NCBI GenBank assembly: GCA_037576195.1
Contig: CM075102.1
Location: 49,906,745-49,970,744, forward strand
DNA: 64,000 nucleotides
DNA from: Phytoseiulus persimilis
Taxonomy: Eukaryota > Arthropoda > Arachnida > Mesostigmata > Phytoseiidae
Direction: 5' to 3'
In this document: positions 1-13,900 of the stretch, one piece after another
How positions within the stretch are numbered: the stretch's first letter is position 1
Layout of the letters: every line of letters starts with the position of its first letter
The notes under the pieces: generated by a model
What the model was told of the DNA's origin: nothing
Databases searched by the model: none
What the model saw: only the letters and a program-made list of their open reading frames with translations
Translations under genes and position numbers: made by a program

Positions 1-3000
1 CTCACATTTGACACTCCGCAACTTTTCCTCGATTCTGCAAGTCCGTTATATGCATTAAGAGGTAATGGTTCTCGTCAAGCAACTGCGAAAAAAGTGAATC
101 ACATATTAATTCGGAGCCAAGAGCCTCACCATTAGGAGGAGCGCGACTGCAGAACATTATGAGCAATGAGTTGTTCCTAAACGCTCGTAGAACCGTTCAT
201 TTCTAGCTCGAACGACGCGGGTCTGATAACATGCCTATGTTATTGTCGTAATTCTGCGCTCAAAGGGGAAATTTTCTCCCGAAAATGAAAAAACAGGGAC
301 GAGCTGTCTGGTATGGGCTATTCTCTGAATATTCCCCGGCTCTCTGCACCACCATGTAACCGCGCTCCGCTCGAGGAAACATTGAGACTCTCGAAACTCA
401 CCTTCACCAAGCTGCTGCGTAATGGAATTTCATGAACGATCCTCGTTCCCGACATTGCGCACGGCGTCACTCGATCGAAATCCTCCGACTCGGTGAGTTT
501 CTGGATGCGTCTCGAACGCTCCGACGTTTAGAGCGTGGATGGTTCGGGTTGGCATCTGGCAGCAACTCCTGCCACTGGTATATATCTGTCTCTGATGAAT
601 GAGAGACACTGATTGATGAGAGTTGTAATTTTAATGCTCAATTCATCGACTCGTCGATCCCAAGCGAATGATTGTTATATCGGTGACTATCGTTCGGAAG
701 TCGGGTGTTGGAGTTATGGGTGGAGGAGAGGTATTCAAATTCGCCCAGTGCCGCTGGCGGTTCCACGGAAAAGGCGATAAAAAAAATGCGAAATACTTTC
801 CCAAGGGAGGGCTACATGTTAGTTGAACTATCTAAGGCATTCTCAGAGCTGCGTGCCGAAACGACCCAGATAGAAGGGCTCCAGCAGACGTTTTCCAGAG
901 AGTTCACCTGGAAACACCACTCTGAGAGGTCCGAACTGACCGGTTCAACTTGCTTCAATCACTTGGATGGCTATCGGAGATCGTTTACGCTGAGCTGTCC
1001 AAGTCGCTGGAACTCCGATTCGGAGATTCTGATTGCACTCTACATAGCCAATCGCGCTTTCGGCGGAGTTTCTCCTGCTAGAGACGTTCTGCACAAGAGT
1101 GGCACATCGAGAGCGGATTCCTCAAGGGTACCCCACCTGAGTCCCAGTTTTCGGGCTATCTGATAAGTTAACCGAGCTTCTAGCATGCGAAATTCTCCGC
1201 AAAGTCTCCAAGGCAATGCAAAATCTCCCGGACCGTTCATCCTTATTTGCACGTTGTGGCTGAGAATAACGGTATTTGGAGTGGAAACAGTACGCTTAGA
1301 CAATGAGCGAGCGAATGGGAGATCGGTCGTTCGGTCCGGAGAGACTACTCAGAGAGCATTAGTTCGGGTCGGAGAATATAAATATCTGAGGAAAGACGCT
1401 CAGCGGCGCAGTGCTCGAGTGTATAGGGGAACCACTGCTTTTCGAGCCTGTCGAGTATCCTCTGAGCGATCCCCGAGGACCGAATGCGCCATCGGCGTTT
1501 CCTCTGTGGACTTTATCAACCCGTTTCAGACTAGCACTCCCAAAAGAAGCTCCGTCTCGGTTCGATCTGTGAAGGCTCAGTCGGCTGTGACATTCCCCGC
1601 ACGGCGTCTCTTTCAAACTTTGAATCATCCCCCCCCCACGACCTCTTTCAGCTAGAAAGGCGTGACCCTGGGTGGTGACCCACAGATTTGTGTTTCAATA
1701 CATGTTTCGTATCATGCTCTTGGCTCATGGATTGTTACTCGGAAGATTCGCCTCAAAACCGATTTCTGAATCGATCAAGTTTCCAGATAACATTGAGCTG
1801 TTGAATGACAGAACGAAATGACGGAGCGAGAGCGTGCGGAGTTTTTTTTTCTTACGTTTGGGAGGAAAAGGCTCCAAGGCTGTTCTGGGGCACTGAATGG
1901 AGTGGGAGGGGAGCCCGTTCCGTTCAGCCTTAAGGGAATTCAGGACGTGATTGCAGGCCCTCCCGCGTGCCTTTCTCTTTGTTCCCGGCAGATAAGAACG
2001 GAATTATCGGAATACGTGATGTCCATTCCCTGGCGAAATCTGCGATGCCCGCAACTTTGGATTGATGACGTAGCCTCTTTCAGTTCGACGGCCTGAGCCC
2101 GCCTCAGGATCTTCGCCGCCTTCCGGAGAGACGTTCGACCCTCGGCATTGGGTTATCGCACTCTGTGTGACGAGTGTAGAGGATCAGTGATCACATCAGT
2201 CGAGCGTTCGCGATAATGGCCGTGCAAAAACGGGGCCGGCGTTTTTCGCGGAAAAATGAGAGGAGCTTCGTAGGCACGGGTGCAAACCTCGATTCCTACT
2301 CCCGCGAACGGAGAGCGATCCGCTAACTTGTTAGATTTCGCGGTTTCCTGTTTCTCTCGACAACTTCGCGAGAGCAGCAAGATCGTGGAAGATACCGTTG
2401 CGAACCGGCGGTGACCGCCTCTCAAGCGCTATAGGTGATCGGTGGTCTCGATTGAGGGAGAACACAATGGCGAGCTTCAGTTCTGCGTGCTATTGAGCTT
2501 CGGGTGGGCGTTCGATGCGAATATTGTCGATGATGAGCGGCGTGGGATGAGGGGCGACGACGGACGCATCTTTGGCAGAACAGATCGGAAATAGACCAGC
2601 GACAGTAGCCTCGTGTCGAGCAATCGAACCAGGATCGAACGGTCTCGGCGAAGGCAGGACAACAGCTGCTTTCGGTTGCAGCCTTCAAATCTAGAGCCAT
2701 TTTGAACGAACAGCACTAGTGTGCCCACTACTCATGATGCTCTGAGTGAAACGGAAACCGATTGGGAGGGCTTTCAAAGTCCACCATTTGCTCCCGAACC
2801 GGGCAAAGTTGCTTCTCGAGTCTTTCCTCCTTGAGTGAAGCGCGCCATGTAGCGTAGGCTTGAGTTTAGTGAACGAGCGAGACACGCGTGAGTGCGGGTA
2901 CTGGCTGGCGCAAGTGCTCGAAGCATGGGTGAGCTTCAATGGAAGTTGCTTCTAATCTCAGGAGAAATTTCATTAGCCACTTTGTCAACTTGAACGACCG

Positions 3001-6000
3001 GGCGCGCCCTCGACCGGAGCTGCTGCGTCTCAAAGAAGAGACAGAGAAGAGTAAACTTTGCTCTAATTAGCCTCGCCGTGATTGCATAAGGGTTTCGAGC
3101 ATCGGGCTCATCGCACAGCTCGTGTACATCTTCATGGATCCTACAAACAAATCCGGAACATCGGGAAGAATAACGAAGGTCCTCTCCCGCTGGGGGCGGT
3201 GGAGCATGATTGTAACGAGTTGAATGTGTGCAAACAACGACAGCGAAAACTTATCGGCTTCGTAGACATGGAGCTTTGAGCATATTCTGCAAACAGCGAG
3301 CTCGCAGTCTCGTTGCCTTAATATCCGCTTGCGTTAGTTCCTTCCATCATGACATGTCGGAACTCCTGGACTTCCCGCGAACTTGAAGAATTTTAAGCAT
3401 CGTCTTCGCGTTCAGTAGGGGATTCTCACCAGTCTGGGACAGTCTGCACGAGCACGGGACGAAGCTCCGAGAATACTGAAACTTTTGTTTCAGGGTTGCA
3501 TTAGATCCGAGCGAAATGCTTTGAGGACCCGTGTTGTTCCGAGGGACCCGTGCTGGTCCACAGGCGCCCGTTCTGAAAGTTCCGTATCTCTTCGGGCTTT
3601 AATGTACCCGAGTTTAATTAAACCCTGTCCAGGATTGACTCCTTTAGACTCCATTTATTCTAGTAGGAAGCTCCGACGATCTTCAACATCAATGCAACTT
3701 TTAATAGCTTTCCACTATACACAGGCTGACGTCATGGTCTGATCTTGATATATAGAAGCGTGGCGTGAGAAAAAAGTGGGTTCTCTACATCCAGAGGTTC
3801 GAGGATGATTCGAGCCAATACACTGAAGATCCCGTCTGGGATTATCTTCCTGCGCGTGTTCTGTCGAGCCGCTCCTGCATTGGAGCTGCTCTTGGGTCAG
3901 GAATGTCTGCTCCAACTTTGGAGAGCAGACTCCGTGTTCGTCAGCTCGGCGCTGACAGAACACGTCGCCACTCATCCATATGCATGCACTCCATTCTGAA
4001 CTGCTTTCTCGATGTTCATCTCACGATCACCCCGGTCGCCGGATGCAGATTTAGCTTCTTTATCAAAGTCTCCTGTTACGGCATACGGCCAAGAGAGCAC
4101 TAGGCAACGCGCACGGAGCGACGTCTGGTCTGATACATAAATAATGAGATCGTGCCGCCGCCAGCGCTTCTACAGCTTCTGTGCCACAGCGAGGGAAGAA
4201 TCCGACAAGGATTCTCTGGGGAAAAAAGTGGTGTACTCTTTATTCCTTCGTCTCTCAACGGTTGTAAACGGTGGCTCATTCGGGACCCCAAGATCCGGGC
4301 TGGCTCCGAACAGTTCATGCCGATAACGAACGGAGCACTTCCCAGGTTCAGGTGACGACTGAGCCATCAGCGATTTTCCCCCGAGTCCTGACTTTCGCGC
4401 TACGCTTTTTGAGCGATCATCCGTTTTCGAAGAGAAGAATATCGATTTTCCGGTCGGAGATTGTTCTCATCCTCCGAAAGAGTCCTTCGCCGCTTTCCAA
4501 GGATCGAAAACGATCGCTGAAGCGCTTCTGATGAGCCGAAGCCTGATTCTTGAGTGCGGTCAGCGTTTTCAATCGAAACGCTCGAAATTCGCTCATTTTA
4601 GCAGCTCAGCAGCCATACGTTGCTGACTCAAAAAGCCAACCGTGTCTGGAGTCCGTATTCACCCCACGCAGCTCAAGAGTGTTCGTCTGGAGACCCTCCC
4701 TCCTTCTGTTCGTTCCGAGGCTACATAACGCCGCGCATATCGTCCCTCTTGCGTCTGTCGAGCGCAAGCCCACCTGTACAATGTCTGCTGGCACTACTGG
4801 AGACCGACCCAAATCCGACGCAGGCGCTCAGATGTAGCCCCACTCCTTCCCTTCTCCCAGTCGTTTCGGAATGCGGCCTATTTTTGACATATCAGCTGCT
4901 CGTAGGATTCTGTCGAATGGGAAACAGGCTTACCCTACGTCGGGTGCCAATTTGCAGTGCAGGGGAGTTTCTCTCCCCATCGCCGCCTGGGCCACACCGT
5001 CAGCTGAGGAGCCCGGCCTGCAGAGCCATTCAGCGGCGTGATTGACACCGTAGTGACAAGTCCCCCGTCTCACATCGACGTCTCAAGAGAGGGTTTGCCC
5101 AAAGGGTTCCTTATTGCCGGAGCAGCCCAAGCTCTTGCTGCGCACACCGCTGTCACACAAATCTGGGGAAGGCTGGAAGGCAGCGAAAGTCTCAAAACGG
5201 AAAGCGGCCGTCTGTGGAGAAGTTTAGCCTGCGGAATGTTCTCTACCGAAACCTTCCCCGATTGATGAAAGATATGCTTCCCGAAGACTCATTCTATCAT
5301 GGCCGATTCGTTGTTCGTCGTTATCCGATTCCGTGAACTGGGACGGCTGACTGTTTCCATCCAAATGCGCAGGGAGTTCCTCGGCGGGAGACTTTCGTGG
5401 GTGGTCGCTGCCCCCCCTCCCGCACTCGGGCGCCGCGGCGTTGTCAAGCAACATCTGAGGGCAGCAATAAAATCCGTATTTCCGCAACCGATGCGTGACA
5501 CTCATTGTTCGTTGGCAAAACGGGAGTCCCCGGCCCGCTCATTGGCGGGTTTTGAAGCGAAGGATGACGAAACTCTGTTCAGAGAGGGCTCATATCGTTT
5601 CCAGTTCTGCCTGAGATAATGAACCTGGTATCCCGGATTCCCTCCATGGCAGAACACCGTCTGCAGCGCAATTTACCCCGGGGAGGATGAATAATGGGGG
5701 AGCCAGAAGTGAAGCGAATGGAACAGGCCGAGATCAGTGCAGCAAGCGAATCACTGAGTCGTTTGAGACACGGAGTTCCTCTGACGGTAAGCTTTCCAAA
5801 TTGGGATCGAGTCAGGAAAGTACCTTCCAAGCGCTCCCCATCCTTGACATGAAACGGCTTAGTGGACTCGAGTGATTCATGCTGCTCAGTCGGTAAACGA
5901 GTTAGATGAAGCTGACATCTCTCGTGTCTCGAGGTGCCAGCGCCCTCCAGTAGAAGAGCGGAGAGATTTTTTCCATCGAAGAGTGCCACTCCTACGAAGT

Positions 6001-9000
6001 CCTCCTCACAGAAACATTTTCGAGCATCGGAAAAGCACGCTGAAATGGGGGTCATAGTCTACAACGAAGTATACGGCTGAGGAATCATCCATAAAGCAAC
6101 CAATCTGTTCAAGAAACTCCTGAAATGCTTCACGCTCTTCTGAGAACATATGTGGAGTAGAGTCTCAGAGAATACGCCTTCGAGGATGAGTCCGATCGGA
6201 AGAGAATGAACATCTCTTCGCTTTCAGCCATTCATCGAAACCGTATCTGATGGTGGAAGTTGTTGAAATAGAAAACACCATTTTGGAGCCGAGCATAAGC
6301 TGGCGAATCTCCTAATGGGCGAACTGGAATCGACGATTTTCCGCTGTTGTTCATCTTGGCTCCCGACTGAAACCACCGACGTTCACAGGAGATCGAGGAG
6401 CGGTTTTTTCAACTCTCATGCCGTCGATCAAATTCTGTGTTTCACATTGACGGAACCCGCTGTTTCTTTCCGAAGAACCGTCGTCTTCGTGACTCTGCTT
6501 CTCATCGGCGGTAGACTGGATGAAGGTCAGACGGATTTCTCCACGGTTTCTTCCAGAGTTTGAGGTAGATTGGAGGCCCCCCGCTCGCTGGCCGGGTGGC
6601 ATAAACCAACACTGGGTGCCACGCTAAGCTAGCAATTGCGGGACAGAAATCTTTCTTATGTGGTAAAAAGAGGATTCAATTTATATCAGAATTGAATCTG
6701 AACCATCTTAAGACCCAAGCCCACCGCCCGCAATGGGATTTGCGAGGCGATAGGGAGTGTTGCTGAAGCAATACTTAATGTGATTCCGGTGCACTCCTGA
6801 GGGCTGGCTGAGAGGTTCAGCCGAAAAACAAAAAAAGAGGTAGATTGGAGGGTATCCGTCCTCTATGCCATCAGAAGAATTTCGAATGAACCTTCCTTCC
6901 GCTGCCTACACAAGAATGTTCCAACTCGAAAAAAACTCTTTCTTTGCACGGGATACGAGACATCTCCGAATCTGCCAGCTCTTCTTTTTCCTGACAGCGA
7001 AATGAAATGGATGTCGAGGTCTTGAAATCAAGGCTCGATGCACCTCAGAGTCTTCGATTCGCGCTTCAGAGACGAAATCAGCGACTGACTCGTTTATCCA
7101 TTCCCACCAGACTACATTCGTAAAGCTTCCCAATCTGAGCGGAGCAACTCCCGGCCTCCGCGGTGGTAATGACTCCATCTGCATTAGCTTTTCTGCGTCA
7201 GGATGAGAAATATTCATACACCAACCAACTCCGGATGTTGGGAGCTGAGTTCTACGCCACCGAGGACATCCCTGAATGATTCATAAATATCTAGCGATAG
7301 AGCACTATCAGGGCCATCGGATGGGGTGCGAGCACCGGGAAGTAACTGGGGCCTGTACAGTAGCCACCCATATTCGAGCGACACGGTCGAGCATCCGAAG
7401 GAACATCTGACCAACCCTTCCAGATTCATGGACTAAACAACCGGCGCACGGACGGTTTTCAAGGAGAGAGCACCATAAGTAGGGAACGGGTCTTCTCTTC
7501 AAAAATTCGGGGCTACTGACTCTTTTGATTCGTCGTCCGTTCATGCTGACAAGAGGTATTCCGAAACAAAGACTGCGGATATCCACGACGGCGGCTCCAA
7601 CTGTTACTTTCGGCGTGGATCTGAGCCTCTGCACCGTTTTTTTCTGCTCCCTGATCTCCGTGTTCACGGGGAGTAGGCTCCTGCGCAAGAATTCCCTCAT
7701 AGGAGGGTTCCTCCTCATTTTCTGTGGGGGGCATCTTCAAGGAGGCGTCTGTTGCGCAGCCTGATCGCAACAAGTCGAATATTTGTCATCCTGTTCGATA
7801 CGAACAACAATGGATGAGTTTTTAGAACTCAGCTATCCATTCGTCTCAGGGTAACTTCCATACGCCCAGTTGATTTCATGACTACTTTCAAAACACCGGA
7901 TCAAAACTCATTGGATTGAATTCCGGAGTGTCAAGCACTCCATGAGCGTTCACAACAATGCCCGGGAGCATGCGCATCGAGTTCAAATCAATCAGCCTCT
8001 CTTAGGCCCTAACTGTTCTTGAGGCCGTTTTCAGAAAGCTCAGAACAATGAATGCTCGTTCGGCGGCGGAGTTGTCATTGATAAAACGGCGAAGATCTGC
8101 TACAAAGTTGAAATTGACAGTGAATCCTCCGAGCACCAGTAGTTGAGCGCGTCGATGACTCCACACGGTCTGGCCGCGAGAAAGGTAGCCCACTTTGCTT
8201 TCCACAACTGAGTTTTCAGTAAGTTCTCTCGCGGGTCTGTGAAACCTGGAAATACTCTTCGACACCATTCACAGAGTAGTTTGGCCTTTCAGTCTGCTTC
8301 CCGTCCAGCCGTGACAATCGAACTCTGATCTCAAGAACAGCGCACGAAGCTGAGGTTTCCACAAAATCATATCGTAATCCGAGTCCGACGTCTCTCTTGA
8401 AGTCGTCAGTAACGCCGCCATAGTTTCGAGCGCATCTACTGCGCCGGATGCACTCGAGTGTTCCGGGCGGATCGATTGGCAAAAAAGCAGTGAGAAGAGC
8501 GCTTCGAAACGTCCAATTGCAATGCGAGAAAACATGAATTCGCATTTGCAGAACGAGCCTTTCCCCAACTTCGGTCAACTTGTTGATTGCAGATATTTTC
8601 ACGGCTTTTCAGCAGTGAGCACTAGATGATTCCCCGAAATCTTGCCCTGTAAATACCCAATCTATTCCACTTTGCGCTGAACGGCTGCAGTGGTCTCAAT
8701 TCAGCCTCTGCTACTGATATTTGAAAGCACGGGAGTCAATCAGCCTCCGCTGAATTTATGCAGGATACTTCGGATGAGTAACTTTCCGTCCGCGATGCGC
8801 GTTACAGACAAGGAGAGTCACCTGAAATGAATCTGAGCGTCCGAGCGGCTCAAAGAGTGGGTGAAGGAACGAAAACCGACTCGAAAGTTCGACTCAGATA
8901 GTATGAGTCTCGAGGCTGGGGGCAAGCACTCCGCGGAGAGAATTACTGAGAAAAGAACATACCTCTCTCGGAAAGGAATGACGACCTTTTTCCAATCGAG

Positions 9001-9140
9001 AACGCATATAAGAAGTATCACCAGGGCTCTGTTGAAGAATTGACGAGCTCCCGAAAGCATGAGACCACTGAAAGTTATCGAGCGCCACGTAAATGACGAA
9101 TCTGTGCCTTCGGCGTATCTTTTCCTGCTGAACGGCAAGT
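1..9140. other. Region without an assignable gene
   Basis: I could not build a supported gene here. Several minus-strand frames read like protein, for example 6906-7217, 8216-8602 and 8002-8268. They do not join through splice sites in a consistent phase, and the last two lie in different frames only about 40 nt apart, too close for a normal intron. They could be exons of an unrecognised gene, an old pseudogene or chance. The rest shows no clear repeat or RNA gene. Confidence 0.4.
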
Positions 9141-9149
9141 TCCGCGCAA

Positions 9150-10178
9150 CAGGGTCGAAAATTTTCTCACTCTCTCTTCTTTTGGTCATTAATCGGTGAA
9201 AATTATCCGATTCTGGAATTCCTTTTTGCGTTCGATAGCTGGAAGGATGGCGCATCTTTCTCCGCCCTTGAAGCGGTAGAAACTGGAGTTTCACAGATCG
9301 GCTCAAAGATTGCCTTCTTTTTTTTCTAACTCTTCTCGAAAGAACAGTCGGCAAACTTCTGAAGTCGACCGATCGAATTCGGAAGTACCAAGGTCGACGC
9401 AGTATAGGATGCTTCTCAAACGCCCGGCAATTCCAGATTTCTAGCCCAGGATCAGTGAGAAGGACGGAAGATCATTTCAACCTTGACCTCAGGATCGACC
9501 TCCTGAGAAGATCGCGTCCTCTTTGCATTTTGGCCCGTGACTCCTCAGGGAAGCCGAATTCGGAAAATTTTCTGATGTTAAAAAGTTCTTAGATATGTCC
9601 TGACTACCCGACTGAGGACTTGTCGGGTCGATCCGACAACTTTTTTTTCCCTCGAAAATCCCGCGTTCTCAATTTTTTGAAAAAGCTGTCGCATCGACCC
9701 GGCAAGTCCTTAGGGTAGTCCGGACCAATCTAAGAACTTTTAGTCATCAGAAAATTTTCTGAATTCGGCTTCCCTGAGGAGTTACGGGCCAAGATGCAAA
9801 GAGGACGCGATCTTGTCAGCAGGTCGATCTTGAGGCCAAGGTTGAAACAATCTTCCGTCCTACTCACAGATCCTGAGCTAGAAATCTGGAGTTGCCGGGC
9901 GTTTGAGCAGCATCCTATCCTGCGTCGACCTTGGCACTCCCAAATTCGATCAGTCGACTTCAGAAGTTTTTCGACCGTTTTTTTTGAGAAAAGTTGAAAA
10001 AAAGAGCAATGTTTGAGCCGATTCGCGAAACTCGATTTTCCATCGACTCACTAAATCGAGGACAAAAAGATGTGCCATTCCTCCAGCTATCGGAGACGTA
10101 AAGAAATTCCAGAATCGGATAATTTTTCACCGATATATGAGCAAAAGAAGAGAGAGCAAGAAAATTCCCGACTTGAAA
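9150..10178. mobile_element. Foldback element: ~1-kb long inverted repeat
   Basis: The stretch 9150-9640 is repeated as an imperfect reverse complement at 9680-10178, with a spacer of only about 40 bases. Landmarks pair in order. The AATTATCCGATTCTGGAATT block near 9200 pairs with its complement near 10110. The CGCCCGGCAATTCCAGA block near 9420 pairs with its complement near 9890. The GAAAATTTTCTGA block near 9560 pairs with its complement near 9750. Open frames that run through the arms, such as 8818-9354 on the minus strand, look incidental. I see no transposase, so this resembles a non-autonomous foldback or MITE-type DNA element. Exact ends and target-site duplication are unclear. The arms differ by many substitutions, so the insertion is not very recent. 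Confidence 0.8.
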
Positions 10179-10309
10179 TGACCACCCTGTCATTCGCCCT
10201 TCTCATGGATTTTTGGAGCATCTGCACGTTGAGTCCCCGCGTGGGAATTCCTGCAATATTCCTCGATATTTTTCACATTGACGGAAAACAATCCCATTGA
10301 GGAGGACAC

Positions 10310-10881
10310 TCAAGCTCTTATTAGGAATCTCTGGAATATGATTGAATCAGAATCAGCGAAATTCGAATGAGCGAATCTGAAATCAATCTTGAGGAAGTTC
10401 TCAAGCGAAATTGATGGTCCAACGCCCAAGTGGCACATTCCTAGGAATGAATAATTCCAGGAAGCTGCGGGAAACAGCAAGAAAAATTGATCTGTCTCGG
10501 TTTCGAGCAGGAAGGAACCTATCTCCAACGAAATATCAGGCACCGGCATGATGGAGTTGTGCGAGTTTGGACCACATTCCCGGTAAACTTGAATGAAAAC
10601 CTTTGGTGGCTTAAAGAACCAGATTTTGTCGGGATGTCGACTTTGAAATTTCAACAGTTCGGCCACCTTGTATCTCGGATTTCCAAATGCTCCAGAAGGG
10701 AAATCGTGTGAAGAGGATGGCTTTTCGCTACTTCTGTCGAAACGACAGCAAACATCGCGGAGACAGCTTGGAGTCAACTCACTTCACATGAGCGGGAACA
10801 TATACTGAGTTCTCATTGACTACGTACCTCATAAGGACACGCTTGAAGAGTCCCGGCAGTACATCTGGTGCGATCGCCTTG
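10310..10881 (-). CDS. Unidentified protein, 3' exons of a minus-strand gene
   Basis: Two exons join in phase. 10828-10881 has a TTGTCAG acceptor and a GTACGT donor, and leaves two bases of a codon. The terminal exon 10310-10733, after a TTTCGACAG acceptor, completes that codon and runs open for about 141 codons to a stop. The text reads like real protein, for example KAIAPDVLPGLFKRVLMR followed by YKVAELLKFQSRHPDKIWFF. An optional 54-nt in-frame intron could also be cut from the terminal exon. Upstream exons probably lie at 11.0-11.4 kb (an open frame runs there from about 11260 to 11048), but the phases did not link cleanly. I do not recognise the family and propose no function. Confidence 0.45.
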
Positions 10882-10999
10882 CTGACAACCTAGCGGTGGC
10901 TTGCTGTTCTCAAGAGATCTGTGCGATCTGTATCAGTCCTTCGCCAGCCGTCGGTCGTTCATCTCTCGGCCAGCGGGGAACCTCAAGAATCTTTGCCTG

Positions 11000-13900
11000 C
11001 CGCGAGACACTGACATGTAGGAAAAGTCAGCTGAACCTGACGGCTCGAGTCACTGTTCTCCACGGAATGGTTGCATCGCATTTCTCGCTTCATTGCTATC
11101 GAGGATAGACGTCAGCCTGGAATAGACGAATCCGTACTCGGTCATTTCGGTGATTATGCCAATGGAAAATGGAGCACCCCTTAAAGACCGCTGAATCCTC
11201 CTCTCGTTGAGATTAGGAAGCGGGAACGCAACTTCGAGTTTCTCCCGAATAGATAGTCTGTTAGATAGAAACTTAATGATTGAGATAGGTACATGTTTGG
11301 AGCATGAATAATGAGGTCGTTGGGAATATGACGCTCACCGCTAAACGGTAAGCCTCTGTCGAGACATGATAATTTCAGAATCGGGGTTTCCCTGTGAGTA
11401 AACATAAGGCCGCTCATGCGCCCACCCCCTTTTTAGGTCACTGCGCCGTAACCTGCGCGAGGCGCTGCCGGGAGGAAAGAATCGAAGCCCTCCGCCCGGG
11501 AAACTGACCGCGTGTCACTGGATAAGACTAATTCGGACATCGGCTAATGACTCGGTTTGGTCCCAGAGGCCGTTTGTCAACCAGAACGCTCATTAATCGG
11601 AACGGAATTTCCCACAGGAATTCCATGTCACACGTCTTGGTCTGTTTCGAGCACCTTGGCCGTGGATTGAAAAGGCAGAATGCGGCCTCTAGGATTCCCT
11701 TCTCGCGTTCCTCGCAAAATGATTGTGACGCCAGTCAGGGTTGGATCCCTCCTGCCCGGCTTTCTTTCCAGAAGACGACCCCACGTATCGGCGGCAGCCA
11801 CTATTTCACGAAAAAGACACGCTCCCGGAACGATCCAATAACGGTTCGGAAGCTTTGTGGCGTTTTGAGAAAAGTGCAGTCCAACCGTTCCACGAGAAAG
11901 ACACACTCTTCTGAGCTGAAAGAACCCATATGAAACACCCAATCGGCATGCGGCTACACAGAGCTCACGGCAGCAGGTGTGGGTCGGACGGGGAATATTG
12001 ATCAATTCAGAGGGATCCTCGCTAAACGATTCGTTTGTGAAGGGGAAAGACGATTGCTCCTTCTGATGCGAAGCGTTGAAGAGCCATGAGGAGCAGAAGG
12101 GGAAAAACGCGCCGCGGTGTTATCATTCGATGATTAATGACAAAGTCATTAATTTTACCCGGTCACGGGTTGTACGGGTGTCTGCCAAGATTGCTGGGAG
12201 AATCGGTAGAAGCGTTCAAGCGAAAGCTCGCTAGAGAGATGATAAGGACTTGCTAGTTAGGAGCCGCATTCGGGGAGAGGTTCCCTCAATCGTTGAGCTG
12301 GAATTTTTCACCCGCATCCTCTGCGCGTACCTCCCTGTATTCCTCGTTTTCCCCCTCCTCTGACAACGAGTCGCTCTTCCAGGGGAGCGTTGGTGGTAGC
12401 AGCCATTATTCCTAATAAAGTTTTGGGTACAAATTGTGATGTATAGCTCGCGGTCAACCCTCCCGAGGTTTGGCCCCAGATCCCAGATTCAAATGCTTTA
12501 TGCTAGCCCACGCTGTAGGACCTCCTCGCCACGCCACAACGTTGACCCCCCTCCCCCCCCGTCTCCCGAGCCTGAAAGCAAGAAACGGGTTCGTTTCTCT
12601 TCGTCTGCGTGTTCTTCGTTCACTGTTTAGATGTGGCGAACAAAAGTTGTAGCGAATGTCTCAAGGTCGTTTTGACAATGAGGAACACTCGCAACAAACT
12701 CACGCTTTTCGGTCTTCGTCAGTGTCTCACAAATATGCACGACATTGGAAACGCCGAGCAAGTTGAGAGCTGAATAAAAGGTCCATCAGAACAACGCGCG
12801 TCAGGGTAAATCGGAGAAAAGATCATGGAACGATGCTCTCCCCGCTGTGGACCCACGTCCCGAATGTTTGCAGAGAGTATCAACGGCCCGAAATGAAGTA
12901 ATGTTGCTCATTTGCTCGTGTCGCAACCGGTAAATTGTTACGATTGCCGCAGCGCTGCATTCTCTTAGTTTCCATCAGGCGACCATTGTTCCCGCTTGCT
13001 TCGTCTGCATGCTCTCCGAGCACGCTTTCATGCGACCAAAGCAACCGCAAATGGTCTCTTCGCATGCGTGCGGCCCACCGTGCTACACATACACATCCGC
13101 AACGCGGCGCATCTTTTGCGAGGTGCACTTTACTCCTCCAAAAGGGACAAGGAAAAACTCAAAGCGCATCTATTCGTCTCTCAACGCATAGTGAGAATAG
13201 ACAAACTTGTAGGGAGAACTCCCGAAAGTCTCGGCAGTGTTTGACCACTGCGTTTCGCAAGAGGTCGGTATTACACTCGAAGACATTGCTGCCTGCGCTG
13301 TTCGCAAATCTATTCGGGTTGAGGAGCGGGATTCACCCCATTCTCACGCCAGTGCCCGGTGGACCTCTCTTCTCAGAAAGAGTTGGGGCGATCGGAACCG
13401 ACCATGTGCGAAAGTCATAATTTTTGGAATAGCCGATGTACGGGTCACGGACTTGATTCTCGGTCACCCGTTCCCGCCGCCGCGGCGGTGGCTTGACGTG
13501 TTGGAGGGCTGCGTTGTCGCCTGGTTGCTTGGAGTCAGATACGGGAGGGGACGCGAGTAGGGGGAGGGGGAGAGTTGAGACGGAAAAAGTTTCCCTCCTC
13601 CTATTCGAGAGCTGCCGACCCAGTCCTCGCCCAGGGTGCTCGCCCTCGGTGGCGCCAACGGAGGAAGCAAGGCGCGTACAAGAGTTCTGTGTTCTCTTGA
13701 GTTGTTCACCTCGATGAGAAGGCTCAGCCATTTGTTGCTACGTGCTGCTCCGCCGGTTCATCTTTTTCTCCTCACAAATGCGCCCCGTTCGTTCCATGAA
13801 CGGCACCGACGACGTCAGAGGCGGTGTCCTGGTACAATAGCGTTAATGTAGTGAAAAGAGGTGCCAAGTGACATATAGTTTGGAGACACCGGGAGGAAAC

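Noticed and set aside
8818-9354. 178-codon minus-strand open frame
   Set aside because: It runs into the left arm of the foldback element and matches the complement of the right arm. The joined exon reading I tried (9067 to 8963, then the next exon) gives a stop at the junction.
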